A stretch of DNA of 64,000 bases from Micromonospora cathayae (GTDB lineage Bacteria > Actinomycetota > Actinomycetes > Mycobacteriales > Micromonosporaceae). The notes under the pieces were generated by a model. The model was not told the origin of the DNA, ran no database searches, and saw only the letters and a program-made list of their open reading frames with translations. Below, piece after piece: positions 1 through 10,284 of this stretch; positions within the stretch are counted from its first letter, which is position 1, and each line of letters begins with the position of its first letter. The stretch spans positions 7,097,001 through 7,161,000 of the forward strand of contig NZ_CP118615.1 in NCBI RefSeq assembly GCF_028993575.1. The letters are read 5' to 3'. A program made the position numbers and the translations under genes.

Positions 1-1782
1 GGAGTCGAGATGGTCCCAGGGCAGGACCTCCAGCTCGTCCCGCTGGCGGGTGGTGTACCAGTCCAGGTCCACGCCGAACGTCGGCAGCACCTCGGCGGCG
101 GCGTCCACCCAGCGCTGGTAGGAGAAGTGCTCGCTCCAGCCGTCGAACCGGCCGCCGCTCTCCCAGACCTTCCGGATCACCGCGCCGACCCGCCGGTCAC
201 CCCGGCTGAGCAGGCCCTCGATCAGCGACGGCTCGCCGTCGTGGTAGCGGAAGCCGATCGCCCGGCCCAGCGAACGGTCCGCGTTGATCGCCTGCTTGAG
301 CAGCTTGAGCCGGCCGTCGATGACCTCCGGCCGCTCCATCGCCGCCCACTGGAACGGGGTGTGCGGCTTCGGCACGAACCCGCCGATCGACACCGTGCAG
401 CGGATGTCCTTGGAACCGGTCGCCGCCCGCCCGGCCCGGATCACCTCGTGCGCCATGTCCGCGATCTCCAGGACGTCGGCGTCGGTCTCGGTGGGCAGGC
501 CGCACATGAAGTACAGCTTCACCTGCCGCCAGCCGTTGGAGTACGCGGTGACCACGGTCCGGATCAGGTCGTCCTTGGAGACCATCTTGTTGATCACCCG
601 ACGGATCCGTTCCGACCCGCCCTCCGGGGCGAAGGTCAGGCCGGTCCGCCGACCGTTGCGGGACAGCTCCTGGGCCAGGTCGATGTTGAACGCGTCCACC
701 CGGGTCGACGGCAGCGACAGCGACACGTTCGTGCCGGCGTACTGCTCGGCCAGGCCGGAGCACATGTCGCCGATCTCCGAGTGGTCGGCCGAGGAGAGCG
801 ACAGCAGCCCGACCTCGTGGAAGCCGGAGAACTCCAGCCCCTCCTTCACCATCTGCCCGACGGTGGTGATCGACCGCTCCCGCACCGGACGGGTGATCAT
901 GCCGGCCTGGCAGAACCGGCAGCCCCGGGTGCAGCCCCGGAAGATCTCCACCGCGTACCGCTCGTGCACCGTCTCGGCCAGCGGGACCAGCGGCTTCTTC
1001 GGGTACGGCCAGGCGTCCAGGTCCATCGTGGTGCGCTTGTGTACCCGGAACGGCACGTCCGCCCGGTTCGGCACCACCCGCTGGATCCGGCCGTCCGGCA
1101 GGTAGTCCACGTCGTAGAAGCGCGGCACGTAGACGCTCTCCGTACGGGCCAGCCGCAGCAGCAGCTCGTCCCGGCCGCCCGGCGAGCCCTCGGCCTTCCA
1201 CTCCCGGACGATCGCGGTGATCTCCAGCACCGCCTCCTCGCCGTCACCGAGCACGGCGGCGTCGACGAAGTCGGCGATCGGCTCCGGGTTGAACGCGGCG
1301 TGCCCACCGGCCACGATCACCGGATCGGCGTCGGTGCGGTCGGCGGCCAGCAGCGGAATGCCGGCCAGGTCGATCGCGGTGAGCAGGTTGGTGTAGCCCA
1401 GCTCGGTGGAGAACGAGACCCCGAACACGTCGAAGTCCCGCACCGAACGGTGCGCGTCGACGGTGAACTGCGGCACGCCGTGCGCGCGCATCAGCTTCTC
1501 CAGGTCCGGCCAGACCGCGTAGGTCCGCTCGGCCAGGGTGTCCGGCAGCTCGTTGAGCACCTCGTACAAGATCTGCACGCCCTGGTTGGGCAGCCCCACC
1601 TCGTACGCGTCGGGGTACATCAGCGCCCACCGGACGGTCGCCGCGTCCCAGTCCTTGACCACCGCGCCCAACTCGCCACCGACGTACTGGATGGGCTTGG
1701 TGACCTGGGGCAGCAACGGCTCCAGCCGGGGCCAGACGGAGTTCGCCGCAGCAGGACGCGACGTGGTCGACGGGACGCTCAT
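1..1782 (-). CDS. B12-binding-type radical SAM protein (TIGR03960-like), 3' end outside window
   Basis: The first 594 codons of a radical SAM protein are visible; the gene runs off the left edge with no stop. A CX3CX2C cluster motif (Cys284, Cys288, Cys291, in RGCTRGCRFCQAG) would bind the 4Fe-4S cluster that cleaves S-adenosylmethionine. The N-terminal part (around YPDAYEVGLPNQGVQILYEV and VIVAGGHAAFNPEPIADF) looks like the cobalamin-binding-like domain of TIGR03960 proteins, which are known in actinobacteria but have no settled function. The ATG at 1782 is the first good start; no strong ribosome binding site precedes it. It is divergent from the lipoprotein gene at 1884. In relatives the next gene downstream is often a second radical-SAM-linked protein, which would lie outside this window. 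The family call is from memory of the motif pattern. Confidence 0.85.
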   Translation of the reverse strand, partial: MSVPSTTSRPAAANSVWPRLEPLLPQVTKPIQYVGGELGAVVKDWDAATVRWALMYPDAYEVGLPNQGVQILYEVLNELPDTLAERTYAVWPDLEKLMRAHGVPQFTVDAHRSVRDFDVFGVSFSTELGYTNLLTAIDLAGIPLLAADRTDADPVIVAGGHAAFNPEPIADFVDAAVLGDGEEAVLEITAIVREWKAEGSPGGRDELLLRLARTESVYVPRFYDVDYLPDGRIQRVVPNRADVPFRVHKRTTMDLDAWPYPKKPLVPLAETVHERYAVEIFRGCTRGCRFCQAGMITRPVRERSITTVGQMVKEGLEFSGFHEVGLLSLSSADHSEIGDMCSGLAEQYAGTNVSLSLPSTRVDAFNIDLAQELSRNGRRTGLTFAPEGGSERIRRVINKMVSKDDLIRTVVTAYSNGWRQVKLYFMCGLPTETDADVLEIADMAHEVIRAGRAATGSKDIRCTVSIGGFVPKPHTPFQWAAMERPEVIDGRLKLLKQAINADRSLGRAIGFRYHDGEPSLIEGLLSRGDRRVGAVIRKVWESGGRFDGWSEHFSYQRWVDAAAEVLPTFGVDLDWYTTRQRDELEVLPWDHLDS

Positions 1783-1883
1783 GACGCCCAAGGGTACGCG
1801 CCCACCCGACCGCGTCCGCCGGTCCGGGTGCGCCGAGCCGAACGGACGAGGCGGGACCGGCCGACCACCGGAACAATCCCCCG

Positions 1884-2558
1884 GTGATCACCAGCGTATC
1901 CCGTCGCCGGCTCGCCGCCGTCCTGCTCCCGTTCGCCGTGGCGCTGCCCGGGTCCGCCCTGACCGGCTGCGCCGGACCCGGCACCGACGACGGCGCACCC
2001 CGGCCCGTCGACACCGGGACGCACCGGGTCGACGCCGACCTGTGCGAGGGGATCGAGTACACCCTGGCCGCACCGGTCTTCGGGAAGCCGGTGGTGACTC
2101 CGAAAGCCGCGGACGCGCTCAGCCCGCGCGTCAACCTCGACAAGCCGAACCATCTCCGCTGCGGCCAGCTCTTCCACGGTCGCCCCGCCGGGCCGGGCGG
2201 GTACGCCTCGGTCGACGTGCACACCTTCGCCGACGAGCGCTTCGCCCGGGACGAGCACGCCAAACCGAAGGTGGACTACCGCCGGGCGGCCGGCTCGTCG
2301 CCCCCGGCCGACACCTTCCCGCCCGGCCTCGCCGGGCCCGCCGACGGGGTCACGCTGCGCCAGTCGGAGGACGGCATGGTCGTCGAGATCCTGTACGGCA
2401 ACCTCCTCGTCGTGGTCACGCTGGCGGTGATCGGCGGCGCCATCGCCCCGGACGAGTCCGCCATCGCGCTCGTACCCGCCACCGCACTCGCCGCCACCAC
2501 CGTCACCTTCGCCGAGCAGGCGTTCACTGCGGTACGGGCGGCAGCGACGCAGCGGTAG
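1884..2558 (+). CDS. predicted secreted lipoprotein
   Basis: A 224-residue protein starting at a GTG. The N-terminus has arginines (SRRR), a hydrophobic stretch and a lipobox LTGC with Cys29 as the expected lipidated residue, so it should be anchored outside the membrane. The rest contains two more cysteines (in DLCEGIEY and LRCGQLF) that could form a disulphide. The overall pattern, with a DLCEG start and a cysteine about fifty residues on, recalls actinobacterial DUF3558-like lipoproteins, but I cannot confirm that. No enzyme motif is visible. It is followed by the proline-rich membrane protein on the same strand, about 120 bp away. Confidence 0.75.
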   Translation: MITSVSRRRLAAVLLPFAVALPGSALTGCAGPGTDDGAPRPVDTGTHRVDADLCEGIEYTLAAPVFGKPVVTPKAADALSPRVNLDKPNHLRCGQLFHGRPAGPGGYASVDVHTFADERFARDEHAKPKVDYRRAAGSSPPADTFPPGLAGPADGVTLRQSEDGMVVEILYGNLLVVVTLAVIGGAIAPDESAIALVPATALAATTVTFAEQAFTAVRAAATQR

Positions 2559-2675
2559 CCGGCGGATCCCCGCGAACCCGACGACCCGTGGGCGACGGGA
2601 CGTTCGGGGGGCGCGAATGGCCGGGACTGGCGTACCGGTACTAACCTCGCAACGGCGCGAGAGGAGATTGCCGCG

Positions 2676-4568
2676 ATGCCGGAACCGCAGCCGGGAGCAG
2701 AACGACCGGCCGCCGGGAACACGCCGGCTCCACCACCGTCGGCGACGGAGGACCGGGAGCAGACGGTGCCCGGCCAGCCGGGTCCCCCGGTCGTACCCGC
2801 CGACGGGCCGACCGGCGGCACCGCCGACTCCCCCACCGAGCGCAACCCGACCGGCGCGACCGGAGACGGCCCGCCGGCCGCTAGAGCTGCCGGAGCCGCC
2901 GGAGCCGCCCCGACCGAGCCGGTCGCCGCGCCGCGTACCGCGCCGGATCCCACCCGCGTGGACCGGCCCGGCCCCGACCCGACCCGGATCGACCACTCCG
3001 GGTCGGCCCCGGTGCGGGCCGCCGCCCCGGTCGGGCCCGCTGCGGCGGCCGCCGCCCCCACCGGCCCGCAGGTCCACCCGGCCCGCACCGGCCCCGATCC
3101 GACGAAACTGGACCGGCCCGGCCCGGACGTCCACCGGGCGTCCGCCGGCCCGGACCCGACGAGGCTCGACCGGCCCGGCCCGGACGCCCACCGGGCGTCC
3201 ACCCCACCGGATGCCGGACCGGGTGCCGGACCGGACGCCGCCGGACCGGACGGCACGAGGATCGACCGGAGCACCGGTCCGGCGGACGAGCCGGAACCGC
3301 CGGCACCCCGGTGGAGCGGTTCGGCCGCCGTGCCGCCGCCCAAGCCGAAGAAGCGCGGCTGGGCCCAGTGGGGGCAGTCGACCGAGCCGACCCCACCGCC
3401 CCCGGTCCCGGCTCCCCCGTCCGGCCCGCCGGAGAGCCAGACGCCGGTCGACCCGTGGGCCGGCGCCGACACCGGTAGCTGGGACCTGAACGCCGGCTAC
3501 GAGCCGCTGCCGCCCACCCGGACCTACCCGGCGACGCCGGAGCCACCGGCCTGGTCGACGCCGCCCCCACCGACCCCGTCCTGGTCGCCGCCGCCGGTCA
3601 CCCCGCAGCCGCCACCCGCCGCACCGGTCTCCGGCCACCCGGCACCCCCACCGGTCGCCCGGCCGGTCTCCCCACCGTCGTACCCGCCGCCGACCCCGAC
3701 GTCGGCACCACCGTCGTTCCCGCCGCCGTCGACACCGGTCTCGACGCCACCGTCGTTCCCGCCGCCGCAGGCCCGGCCGGTCTCCGCGCCGTCGTACCCG
3801 CCGCCGGCACCCACGTCGACGCCACCGTTCCCGCCGCCGTCGGCCCGCCCGACGTCCGGGCCCTCCTACCCGCCCCCGGTTACTCCGCCGGCCCGGCCGG
3901 TCTCACCGCCGCCCGCCCACCCGGTCTCCCCGCCGGTGCAGCGCCGGCCCGCCCCGCCGCCGCACCGGCCGGCACCACCACCCCAGGGGTACGCCCCGCC
4001 CCCACCCCGGAAGAAGCGGCGCTGGCCGTCCCGGATGCTGATGGCGACCCTGCTCTCCATCGCCTGCTGCTGCGGCTGCCCGGCGTACTTCGGCAAGCCG
4101 ATGTGGGAGCAGTACCCGGCCGCCGCGAGCCTGCCGCCGCAGATCGCCGACCTGCAACTGCGTACCGACGCGCGCAGCGAGAACACCTCCCGGGAACTGC
4201 GCGGCGACGTGGAGGGCGCGCACGCGCTCGCCGAGGACGCCTTCGCCGGGGTGTACGCCAGTCCGCAGGGCAAGACGGCCACCGTCTTCGGCACCACCGG
4301 CTTCCACCTCACTCCGGAGTCCGACGCCGAGGACGAGCTGACCCGGCTGACGCCCACGTACAAGCTGGGCGACCAGCAGGTGGTGGAGACCGACGTACGC
4401 GGTGAGCACCAGCGCTGCGCGATCGGCAGCTCGGACGGGGTGGACGTGGTGGTCTGCACCTGGGCCGACCACGGCAGCCTGGCCAGCGGGATCTTCACCC
4501 GGCTCTCGCTGGAGGACAGCGCCGCCCTGCTGGGCACCCTGCGGGAGCGGATCGTCACCCGGGAGTGA
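2676..4568 (+). CDS. proline-rich single-pass membrane protein with extracytoplasmic C-terminal domain
   Basis: A 630-residue protein whose ATG is preceded by a good ribosome binding site (GAGGAG, 2661-2666). Residues 1 to about 450 are a disordered cytoplasmic region rich in Pro, Ala, Gly and Thr. It contains repeats of the type DPTRLDRPGPD (roughly residues 88-190) and many PPSYPPP-type segments. A basic stretch (KKRRWPSR) leads into one membrane segment at about 453-470 with an unusual CCCGC run. The last 150 residues should be outside the membrane. They contain Cys581 and Cys594 (C-X12-C) followed by the motif TWADHGS. The same C-X12-C-x-WADHGS arrangement is found in the membrane protein at 18312-19010, so the two share a domain. 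Function unknown; the layout suggests an envelope sensor or scaffold, which is inference. Confidence 0.8.
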   Translation: MPEPQPGAERPAAGNTPAPPPSATEDREQTVPGQPGPPVVPADGPTGGTADSPTERNPTGATGDGPPAARAAGAAGAAPTEPVAAPRTAPDPTRVDRPGPDPTRIDHSGSAPVRAAAPVGPAAAAAAPTGPQVHPARTGPDPTKLDRPGPDVHRASAGPDPTRLDRPGPDAHRASTPPDAGPGAGPDAAGPDGTRIDRSTGPADEPEPPAPRWSGSAAVPPPKPKKRGWAQWGQSTEPTPPPPVPAPPSGPPESQTPVDPWAGADTGSWDLNAGYEPLPPTRTYPATPEPPAWSTPPPPTPSWSPPPVTPQPPPAAPVSGHPAPPPVARPVSPPSYPPPTPTSAPPSFPPPSTPVSTPPSFPPPQARPVSAPSYPPPAPTSTPPFPPPSARPTSGPSYPPPVTPPARPVSPPPAHPVSPPVQRRPAPPPHRPAPPPQGYAPPPPRKKRRWPSRMLMATLLSIACCCGCPAYFGKPMWEQYPAAASLPPQIADLQLRTDARSENTSRELRGDVEGAHALAEDAFAGVYASPQGKTATVFGTTGFHLTPESDAEDELTRLTPTYKLGDQQVVETDVRGEHQRCAIGSSDGVDVVVCTWADHGSLASGIFTRLSLEDSAALLGTLRERIVTRE

Positions 4569-4636
4569 CGACCCGGGACCCACGGGTTCCGCCCATCACG
4601 CCCCCGGACGACCCTCCCGACCCGCACAATCAGGAC

Positions 4637-6109
4637 ATGTCACGGCGGTGGCTCTTCGCCGACCAGCTCGGACCGCACTTCCTCGACGACCGGCGTCAGC
4701 CGGTGCTGCTGGTCGAGTCCAAGGCGGTCTTCCGGCGGCGTGTCTTCCACCGGCAGAAGGCGCACCTGGTCCTGTCCGCGCTGCGGCACCGGGCCGCCGA
4801 ACTCGGTGACCAGGCCCGCTACCTGCGCACCGAGACGTACGCCGAGGCGCTGCGCACGGTCCGCGAGCCGGTGGAGGTGCACCACCCCACCTCCCGGGCG
4901 GCGCTGGCCCTGGTCCGCCGGCTCGACGGGGTGACCGTGCTGCCGGCGAAGGGCTTCGTCACCAGCCTGGCCGACTTCGCCGACTGGGCCGGCGCGCGGC
5001 GGGGCGCGCTGCGGATGGAGGCGTTCTACCGGTTCGCCCGGCAGCGGCACGGGGTGCTCGTCGAGGGCGACGAACCGGTCGGCGGCCGGTGGAGCCTGGA
5101 CACCGACAACCGGCAGCCGCCGCCGAAGGACGCCACCCGGCTGGACGTCCCGCCGCCGCCGACCCCGGCCGAAGACGACATCGACGCCGAGGTCCGGGCC
5201 GACCTGGACCGCTGGGAGCGGGAGGGCATCCGGTTCGTCGGCCGGGACGGCCCGCGTCGCTTCCCGGCCACCGGGAAGGAGGCCAAGGCCCGGCTACGGC
5301 ACTTCCTGAAGCACCGGCTACCGACGTTCGGCCCGTACGAGGACGCGATGCTCGCCGACGATCCGTGGATGGCGCACAGCATGCTGTCGTCCTCGTTCAA
5401 CCTGGGGCTGCTCGACCCGCTGGAGGCGGTACGCGGCGCGGAGCAGGCGTACCGGAAGGGGCAGGCCCCACTGCCCAGCGCGGAGGGCTTCATCCGGCAG
5501 GTGCTCGGCTGGCGGGACTTCGTCTGGCACCTGTACTGGTACTTCGAGCCGGCCTGGCGGTCCAGTAACGCGCTGGCCGCCCGACGGCGGGTGCCCGCCT
5601 GGTTCCGGGAGCTGGACGCGGACGCGGTGACCGCGCGCTGCCTGGCCGACGTGCTGGCCGGCGTCCGCGACCACGGCTGGGTGCACCACATCCCCCGGCT
5701 GATGGTGCTCGGCAACTACGCCCTGCAACGGGGTTGGCGGCCCGGCGAGCTGGTCGACTGGTTCCACCACAGCTTCGTGGACGGCTACGACTGGGTGATG
5801 ACGGCCAACGTGATCGGCATGAGCCAGTACGCCGACCTGGGCCGGATGACCACCAAGCCGTACGTGTCCGGCGGGGCGTACGTCAACCGGATGAGCGACT
5901 ACTGCGGCGGCTGCCGGTACGACCCGAAGCAGCGCCTCGGCGACGACGCCTGCCCGTTCACCGCCGGCTACTGGGCGTTCCTGTCCCGCAACCGGGAGCG
6001 GATCCCCGGCAACGCCCGGATGGCCCGGACGATGGCCCAGCTCGGCCGGCTGTCCGACGTGGACGCCGTCGTCGACCAGGAGCGCCGTCGCGGCGACCGG
6101 GCCCCCTGA
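4637..6109 (+). CDS. FeS-type photolyase/cryptochrome (deoxyribodipyrimidine photolyase-related protein)
   Basis: A 490-residue flavoprotein of the bacterial (6-4) photolyase/cryptochrome group (DPRP family, PhrB-like). The N-terminus MSRRWLFADQLGPHF is the typical start. An in-frame GTG at 4565 overlaps the previous stop but would add unconserved residues, so I chose the ATG at 4637. Four cysteines (335, 423, 426, 439) have spacings of 88, 3 and 13. These match the 4Fe-4S ligands of Agrobacterium PhrB as I recall them (350, 438, 441, 454). The segment around YCGGCRYDPKQRLGDDAC is the hallmark. Expected role: light-driven repair of UV-induced (6-4) photoproducts, with FAD and an antenna chromophore. 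It sits alone between the proline-rich protein and the convergent acyltransferase. Confidence 0.9.
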   Translation: MSRRWLFADQLGPHFLDDRRQPVLLVESKAVFRRRVFHRQKAHLVLSALRHRAAELGDQARYLRTETYAEALRTVREPVEVHHPTSRAALALVRRLDGVTVLPAKGFVTSLADFADWAGARRGALRMEAFYRFARQRHGVLVEGDEPVGGRWSLDTDNRQPPPKDATRLDVPPPPTPAEDDIDAEVRADLDRWEREGIRFVGRDGPRRFPATGKEAKARLRHFLKHRLPTFGPYEDAMLADDPWMAHSMLSSSFNLGLLDPLEAVRGAEQAYRKGQAPLPSAEGFIRQVLGWRDFVWHLYWYFEPAWRSSNALAARRRVPAWFRELDADAVTARCLADVLAGVRDHGWVHHIPRLMVLGNYALQRGWRPGELVDWFHHSFVDGYDWVMTANVIGMSQYADLGRMTTKPYVSGGAYVNRMSDYCGGCRYDPKQRLGDDACPFTAGYWAFLSRNRERIPGNARMARTMAQLGRLSDVDAVVDQERRRGDRAP

Positions 6110-6167
6110 CCGGCCCTCCGGCCTCCCGGTCAGCCGGCTTCCCGCCCTCGGCCCCCCGGCCCCTCGG

Positions 6168-6845
6168 TCAGCCGATGGGCTGGTCGCGCGGCGGGGCGTA
6201 CCGGGGGACGTACTCCTGGCCGGTGAGCTTCTGGATCTCGGTCATCAGCTCGTCGGTCATCGCCCGCAGCGAGGTGCGGTCGTCGGGGCGGCCGGTGAAG
6301 TCGAGCGGCTTGCCGAACCGTACGGTGATCTTCCCCGCACCGAGTCTGGGCATCCGGGCCCCGATCGGTTGCACCTTCTCGGTGCCGATCATGCCGACCG
6401 GGACGATCGGCACCCCGGCCGAGACCGCGAGCCGGGCCGCGCCGGTGCGGCCCCGGTACAGCCGGCCGTCCGGGGAGCGGGTCCCCTCGGGGTAGACGAC
6501 CACCACGTCACCGCTCTTCAGGGCGGGGATCGCCGCGTCGAACGCGGACAGGGCGGCCCGGCCGCCGGCCCGCTCCACCGGGATCGCGCCCAGCCCGGTG
6601 AGCACCGACTTGGTCAGCCGACCCCGGAAACCGGTGCCCTTGAAGTAGTCCGACTTGGCCCAGAAGGCGAGGTGCCGGGGCACGGTAGCGCCCAGGAACA
6701 GCTCGTCGGCGACGGAGAGGTGGTTGCCGGCGAGGATCACCCCACCCTGCTCCGGTACGTGCTCCAGCCCTTCCACGGTCGGGCGCCACCCCCACCGCAG
6801 CAGGTTGCCCACGGTGTACTGGCCGATGGTGTAGAGCAGGGGCAC
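6168..6845 (-). CDS. 1-acyl-sn-glycerol-3-phosphate acyltransferase (PlsC family)
   Basis: A 225-residue membrane-associated acyltransferase. The catalytic HX4D motif is present (NHLSVADE, His42 and Asp47). The glycerol-phosphate-binding motif YPEGTRS and a VPIVPVGMIGTEK block match the family. Expected reaction: transfer of an acyl chain to lysophosphatidic acid, or to a related lyso-lipid, in membrane phospholipid synthesis. Length is normal for the short bacterial PlsC paralogues. It is transcribed alone, convergent with the photolyase gene and upstream (on the minus strand) of nothing obvious. Which of several actinobacterial PlsC-like enzymes it is cannot be told from the sequence alone. 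Confidence 0.88.
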   Translation of the reverse strand: MPLLYTIGQYTVGNLLRWGWRPTVEGLEHVPEQGGVILAGNHLSVADELFLGATVPRHLAFWAKSDYFKGTGFRGRLTKSVLTGLGAIPVERAGGRAALSAFDAAIPALKSGDVVVVYPEGTRSPDGRLYRGRTGAARLAVSAGVPIVPVGMIGTEKVQPIGARMPRLGAGKITVRFGKPLDFTGRPDDRTSLRAMTDELMTEIQKLTGQEYVPRYAPPRDQPIG

Positions 6846-6967
6846 TGGTCCTCCGGCGGTCGTACGGTTCGCCGGCGGTGTCGAGCCGGCGGTGTCACGT
6901 TAGCCGACGCCCCACCCTGATCCGGCGGCCCCCGGCGGGTCGTCCGACCGGCGGACACGCCTCGACG

Positions 6968-7000
6968 GGGAGGGCCGTCACCTGCGGAGACGACCCTCCC
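6968..7000 (-). terminator. putative terminator downstream of ileS
   Basis: An inverted repeat GGGAGGG-CC-GTC / GAC-GA-CCCTCCC with a 9-nt loop lies about 70 bp after the ileS stop. There is no T-tract on the minus strand, which is common for actinobacterial terminators. Function inferred from position and stem strength. Confidence 0.5.
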
Positions 7001-7069
7001 TTGTTACCCAACGACCGCCGCCGGCAACCCGCCGTCACCGGTCAGGCCCGGTAGCGGCCCACCGACCGG

Positions 7070-10000
7070 TCAGGCGCGGCGGACCGCCACCGACACCGGC
7101 TCGCCCTCGCCGGCCTCACCGGTGAAGCCGTCGACCCGGTCGGCGAAGTCCACCACGTCCGCCAGCACCTCGCGGGCGACGAAGTCGCGGTACGCCGACA
7201 CCGCCGACCGGACCTCCGGCGAGGCGGCCAGGACCAGCGTGATCCGGTCCGAGACGTCCAGGTCGGCGTCCCGGCGGGCCTGCTGCACCACCCGGACCAC
7301 GTCCCGGGCCAGCCCCTCGGCGGCCAGTTCCGGGGTGACCGTGGTGTCCAGCACCACCACCCCCTCACCACCGGGCAGTGGCGCGGAGTGCTCCGCGTCG
7401 GCGGCGACCAGCCGCAGCTCGTACTCGCCCTCGGCGAGGGTGACCCCGGCCGCGACCGGAGCGCCCTCGACCAGCTCCCACTCCCCGGCCTTGACCGCCC
7501 TGATGACCTGCTGCACCTGCTTGCCGACCCGGGGGCCGAGCGCCCGGGGCACCACGGTCAGCACCTGCTGGCAGTACGTGGCCACCTCGCCGGTGAACTC
7601 CACCGCCTTCACGTTGACCTCGTCGGCGACCAGGTCACCGAAGGGCCGCAGCGCGTCGGCGGCCGGCGAGGCCACGGTGAGCTTCGCCAGCGGCAGCCGG
7701 ACCCGCAGCCCCTTGGCCTTGCGCAGCGACAGCGCCGCCGAGCAGACGTCCCGGGTGGCGTCCATCGCCGCGACGAGGTCGTGGTCGGCCGGGAACTCGT
7801 CGGCCGACGGCCAGTCGGTCAGGTGCACCGACCGTTCACCGGTCAACCCGCGCCAGATCTCCTCCGCGGTCAGCGGCGCCAACGGTGCCACCACCCGGCA
7901 CAGCGTCTCCAGCACCGTCCAGAGCGTGTCGAACGCGTCCGCGTCCCCGGACCAGAACCGGTCCCGGGACCGCCGGACGTACCAGTTGGTCAGCGCGTCC
8001 AGGTACGACCGCACGGTGGCGCAGGCCCCCGAGATGTCGTACGCGTCCATCTGTGCCCCGACCGTGGCGACCAGCTCGTTGGTCTTCGCCAGCACGTACC
8101 GGTCGAGCAGGTTGCCGGCGGCCTCGCCGCCACCGGCCGGCGCGGCGTCCGTCTTCCGCTTCGCCCGGTACCCGTCGGCGTTGGCGTAGAGCGAGAAGAA
8201 GTACCAGACGTTCCACAGCGGCAGCAGCACCTGCCGGACGGCGTCCCGGATGCCCGCCTCGGTGACCGCCATGTCCCCGCCGCGCAGCACCGGCGACGAC
8301 ATCAGCATCCAGCGCATCGCGTCCGACCCGTACGAGTCGAAGACGTGGTACACGTCCGGGTAGTTGCGCAGGCTCTTGGACATCTTCCGGCCGTCCGAGC
8401 CGAGCAGGATGCCGTGGCTGAGGCAGTTCCGGAACGCCGGCCGGTCGAACAGCGCGGTGGCCAGCACGTGCATGGTGTAGAACCAGCCCCGGGTCTGCCC
8501 GATGTACTCGACGATGAAGTCGCCCGGGTAGTGGCTCTCGAACCAGTCGGCGTTCTCGAACGGGTAGTGCACCTGGGCGAACGGCATCGACCCGGACTCG
8601 AACCAGCAGTCCAGCACCTCCGGCACCCGACGCATGGTCGAACGCCCGGTCGGGTCGTCCGGGTTGGGCCGGGTCAGCTCGTCCACCGCCGGCCGGTGCA
8701 GGTCGGTCAGGCGGACCCCGAAGTCCCGCTCGATGTCGGCCAGCGAGCCGTACACGTCGACGCGCGGGTAGTTCGGGTCGTCGGACTTCCACACCGGGAT
8801 CGGCGAGCCCCAGAACCGGTTCCGGCTGATCGACCAGTCCCGGGCGTTGGCCAGCCACTTGCCGAACGAGCCGTCCTTGATGTGCCCCGGCGTCCAGTTG
8901 ATCTGCTGGTTCAGCTCGACCATCCGGTCCTTGAACTGCGTCACCGCGACGAACCACGACGACACCGCCTTGTAGACCAGCGGGGTGTCGCAGCGCCAGC
9001 AGTGCGGGTACGAGTGGGTGTAGGTGTCCTGCTTCAACACCACCCCCCGCTCCTTCAGCTCCCGGATCACCGGCTTGTTGACGTCGAAGACCTGCTCGCC
9101 CTGGTACGGCGGGACCAGCGCGGTGAACCGGGTGTGGTCGTCGACCGTCACCACGGTCGGGATGCCGGCCGCGTTGCAGGTGTTCTGGTCGTCCTCACCG
9201 AACGCCGGGGCCAGGTGCACGATCCCGGTGCCGTCCTCGGTGGTGACGAACTCCGCGCCGAGCACCTGGTACGCGTGCGGGCCGGCCTGCTCGACCAGGA
9301 AGTCGTACAGCGGGGTGTACCGCCGGCCGACCAGGTCCGCGCCCCGGACCGTGCCGACCTGCTGGTACCCCTCCAGTTCCTTCGCGTACGCGGCCAGCCG
9401 CGCCGCCCCCACCACGAACCGTTCCCCGTCGCGTTCCAGCACCGCGTACTCGATGTCCGGGCCGACGGCCAGCGCCAGGTTCGACGGCAGCGTCCACGGC
9501 GTGGTGGTCCACACGCCGAGCCGCACCGGCCCGCGCACCAGCTCCGGGGCGGTCTCGTCGGGGGTCAACGCGAACCACACCGACAGGGTCGGGTCGTGCC
9601 GGTCCCGGTAGACGTCGTCCATCCGGGTCTCGGTGTTCGACAGCGGCGTCTCGCACCGCCAGCAGTACGCCAGCACCCGGAAGCCCTCGTAGACCAGCCC
9701 CTTGTCGTGCAGGGTCTTGAAGGCCCACATGACGCTTTCCATGTAGTCCAGGTCGAGGGTCTTGTAGTCGTTGGCGAAGTCCACCCAGCGGGCCTGCCGG
9801 GTGACGTACCGCTCCCAGTCGTGGGTGAACTCCAGCACCGACGCCCGGCACGCCTCGTTGAACCGGGCCACGCCGAGGTCGAGGATCTCCGCCTTGCTGG
9901 TGATGCCGAGCTGCTTCTCGGCGACCACCTCGGCGGGCAGGCCGTGACAGTCCCAGCCGAAGCGCCGCTCCACCCGCCGGCCGCGCATGGTCTGGTAGCG

Positions 10001-10279
10001 CGGCACCACGTCCTTGACGTAGCCGGTGAACAGGTGACCGTAGTGCGGCAGGCCGTTGGCGAACGGCGGGCCGTCGTAGAAGACGTACTCGTTGTCGGCG
10101 TCACCACCGGCGGCCGGGCCGGTGCCGTCCGGTTGCCGGCTGGAGGCCGGTCGGGCCTCCACGGACGCCTCGAAGGTCTTGTCGGCCGTCCAGTGTTCCA
10201 GGACCCGGCGCTCGACCGCGGGCAGGTCCGGGCTCGCCGGGACACCGGCGGCGGTCGGGTCGTGCAACGGATAGCCCAT
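7070..10279 (-). CDS. ileS: isoleucyl-tRNA synthetase
   Basis: A 1069-residue class I aminoacyl-tRNA synthetase. The HIGH-type motif is HYGH (residues 79-82, in [12 protein letters not shown]) and the KMSKS motif is at residues 632-636. The large editing domain lies between them, and [16 protein letters not shown] and [21 protein letters not shown] match the long (eukaryote-like) IleRS type carried by many actinobacteria. It charges tRNA-Ile in the cytoplasm. The ATG is preceded by TGAGGAGAG. The 230-bp leader carries a T-box riboswitch (separate entry), so expression should rise when uncharged tRNA-Ile accumulates. Long IleRS forms are often less sensitive to mupirocin; that is family knowledge and not tested here. 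Confidence 0.97.
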   Translation of the reverse strand: MGYPLHDPTAAGVPASPDLPAVERRVLEHWTADKTFEASVEARPASSRQPDGTGPAAGGDADNEYVFYDGPPFANGLPHYGHLFTGYVKDVVPRYQTMRGRRVERRFGWDCHGLPAEVVAEKQLGITSKAEILDLGVARFNEACRASVLEFTHDWERYVTRQARWVDFANDYKTLDLDYMESVMWAFKTLHDKGLVYEGFRVLAYCWRCETPLSNTETRMDDVYRDRHDPTLSVWFALTPDETAPELVRGPVRLGVWTTTPWTLPSNLALAVGPDIEYAVLERDGERFVVGAARLAAYAKELEGYQQVGTVRGADLVGRRYTPLYDFLVEQAGPHAYQVLGAEFVTTEDGTGIVHLAPAFGEDDQNTCNAAGIPTVVTVDDHTRFTALVPPYQGEQVFDVNKPVIRELKERGVVLKQDTYTHSYPHCWRCDTPLVYKAVSSWFVAVTQFKDRMVELNQQINWTPGHIKDGSFGKWLANARDWSISRNRFWGSPIPVWKSDDPNYPRVDVYGSLADIERDFGVRLTDLHRPAVDELTRPNPDDPTGRSTMRRVPEVLDCWFESGSMPFAQVHYPFENADWFESHYPGDFIVEYIGQTRGWFYTMHVLATALFDRPAFRNCLSHGILLGSDGRKMSKSLRNYPDVYHVFDSYGSDAMRWMLMSSPVLRGGDMAVTEAGIRDAVRQVLLPLWNVWYFFSLYANADGYRAKRKTDAAPAGGGEAAGNLLDRYVLAKTNELVATVGAQMDAYDISGACATVRSYLDALTNWYVRRSRDRFWSGDADAFDTLWTVLETLCRVVAPLAPLTAEEIWRGLTGERSVHLTDWPSADEFPADHDLVAAMDATRDVCSAALSLRKAKGLRVRLPLAKLTVASPAADALRPFGDLVADEVNVKAVEFTGEVATYCQQVLTVVPRALGPRVGKQVQQVIRAVKAGEWELVEGAPVAAGVTLAEGEYELRLVAADAEHSAPLPGGEGVVVLDTTVTPELAAEGLARDVVRVVQQARRDADLDVSDRITLVLAASPEVRSAVSAYRDFVAREVLADVVDFADRVDGFTGEAGEGEPVSVAVRRA

Positions 10280-10284
10280 CGGGG

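Noticed and set aside
4565..4636. GTG start of the photolyase at 4565
   Set aside because: It overlaps the previous stop in a tempting way, but the added residues (TTRDPRVPPITPPDD) are not part of the family; the ATG at 4637 gives the usual N-terminus.
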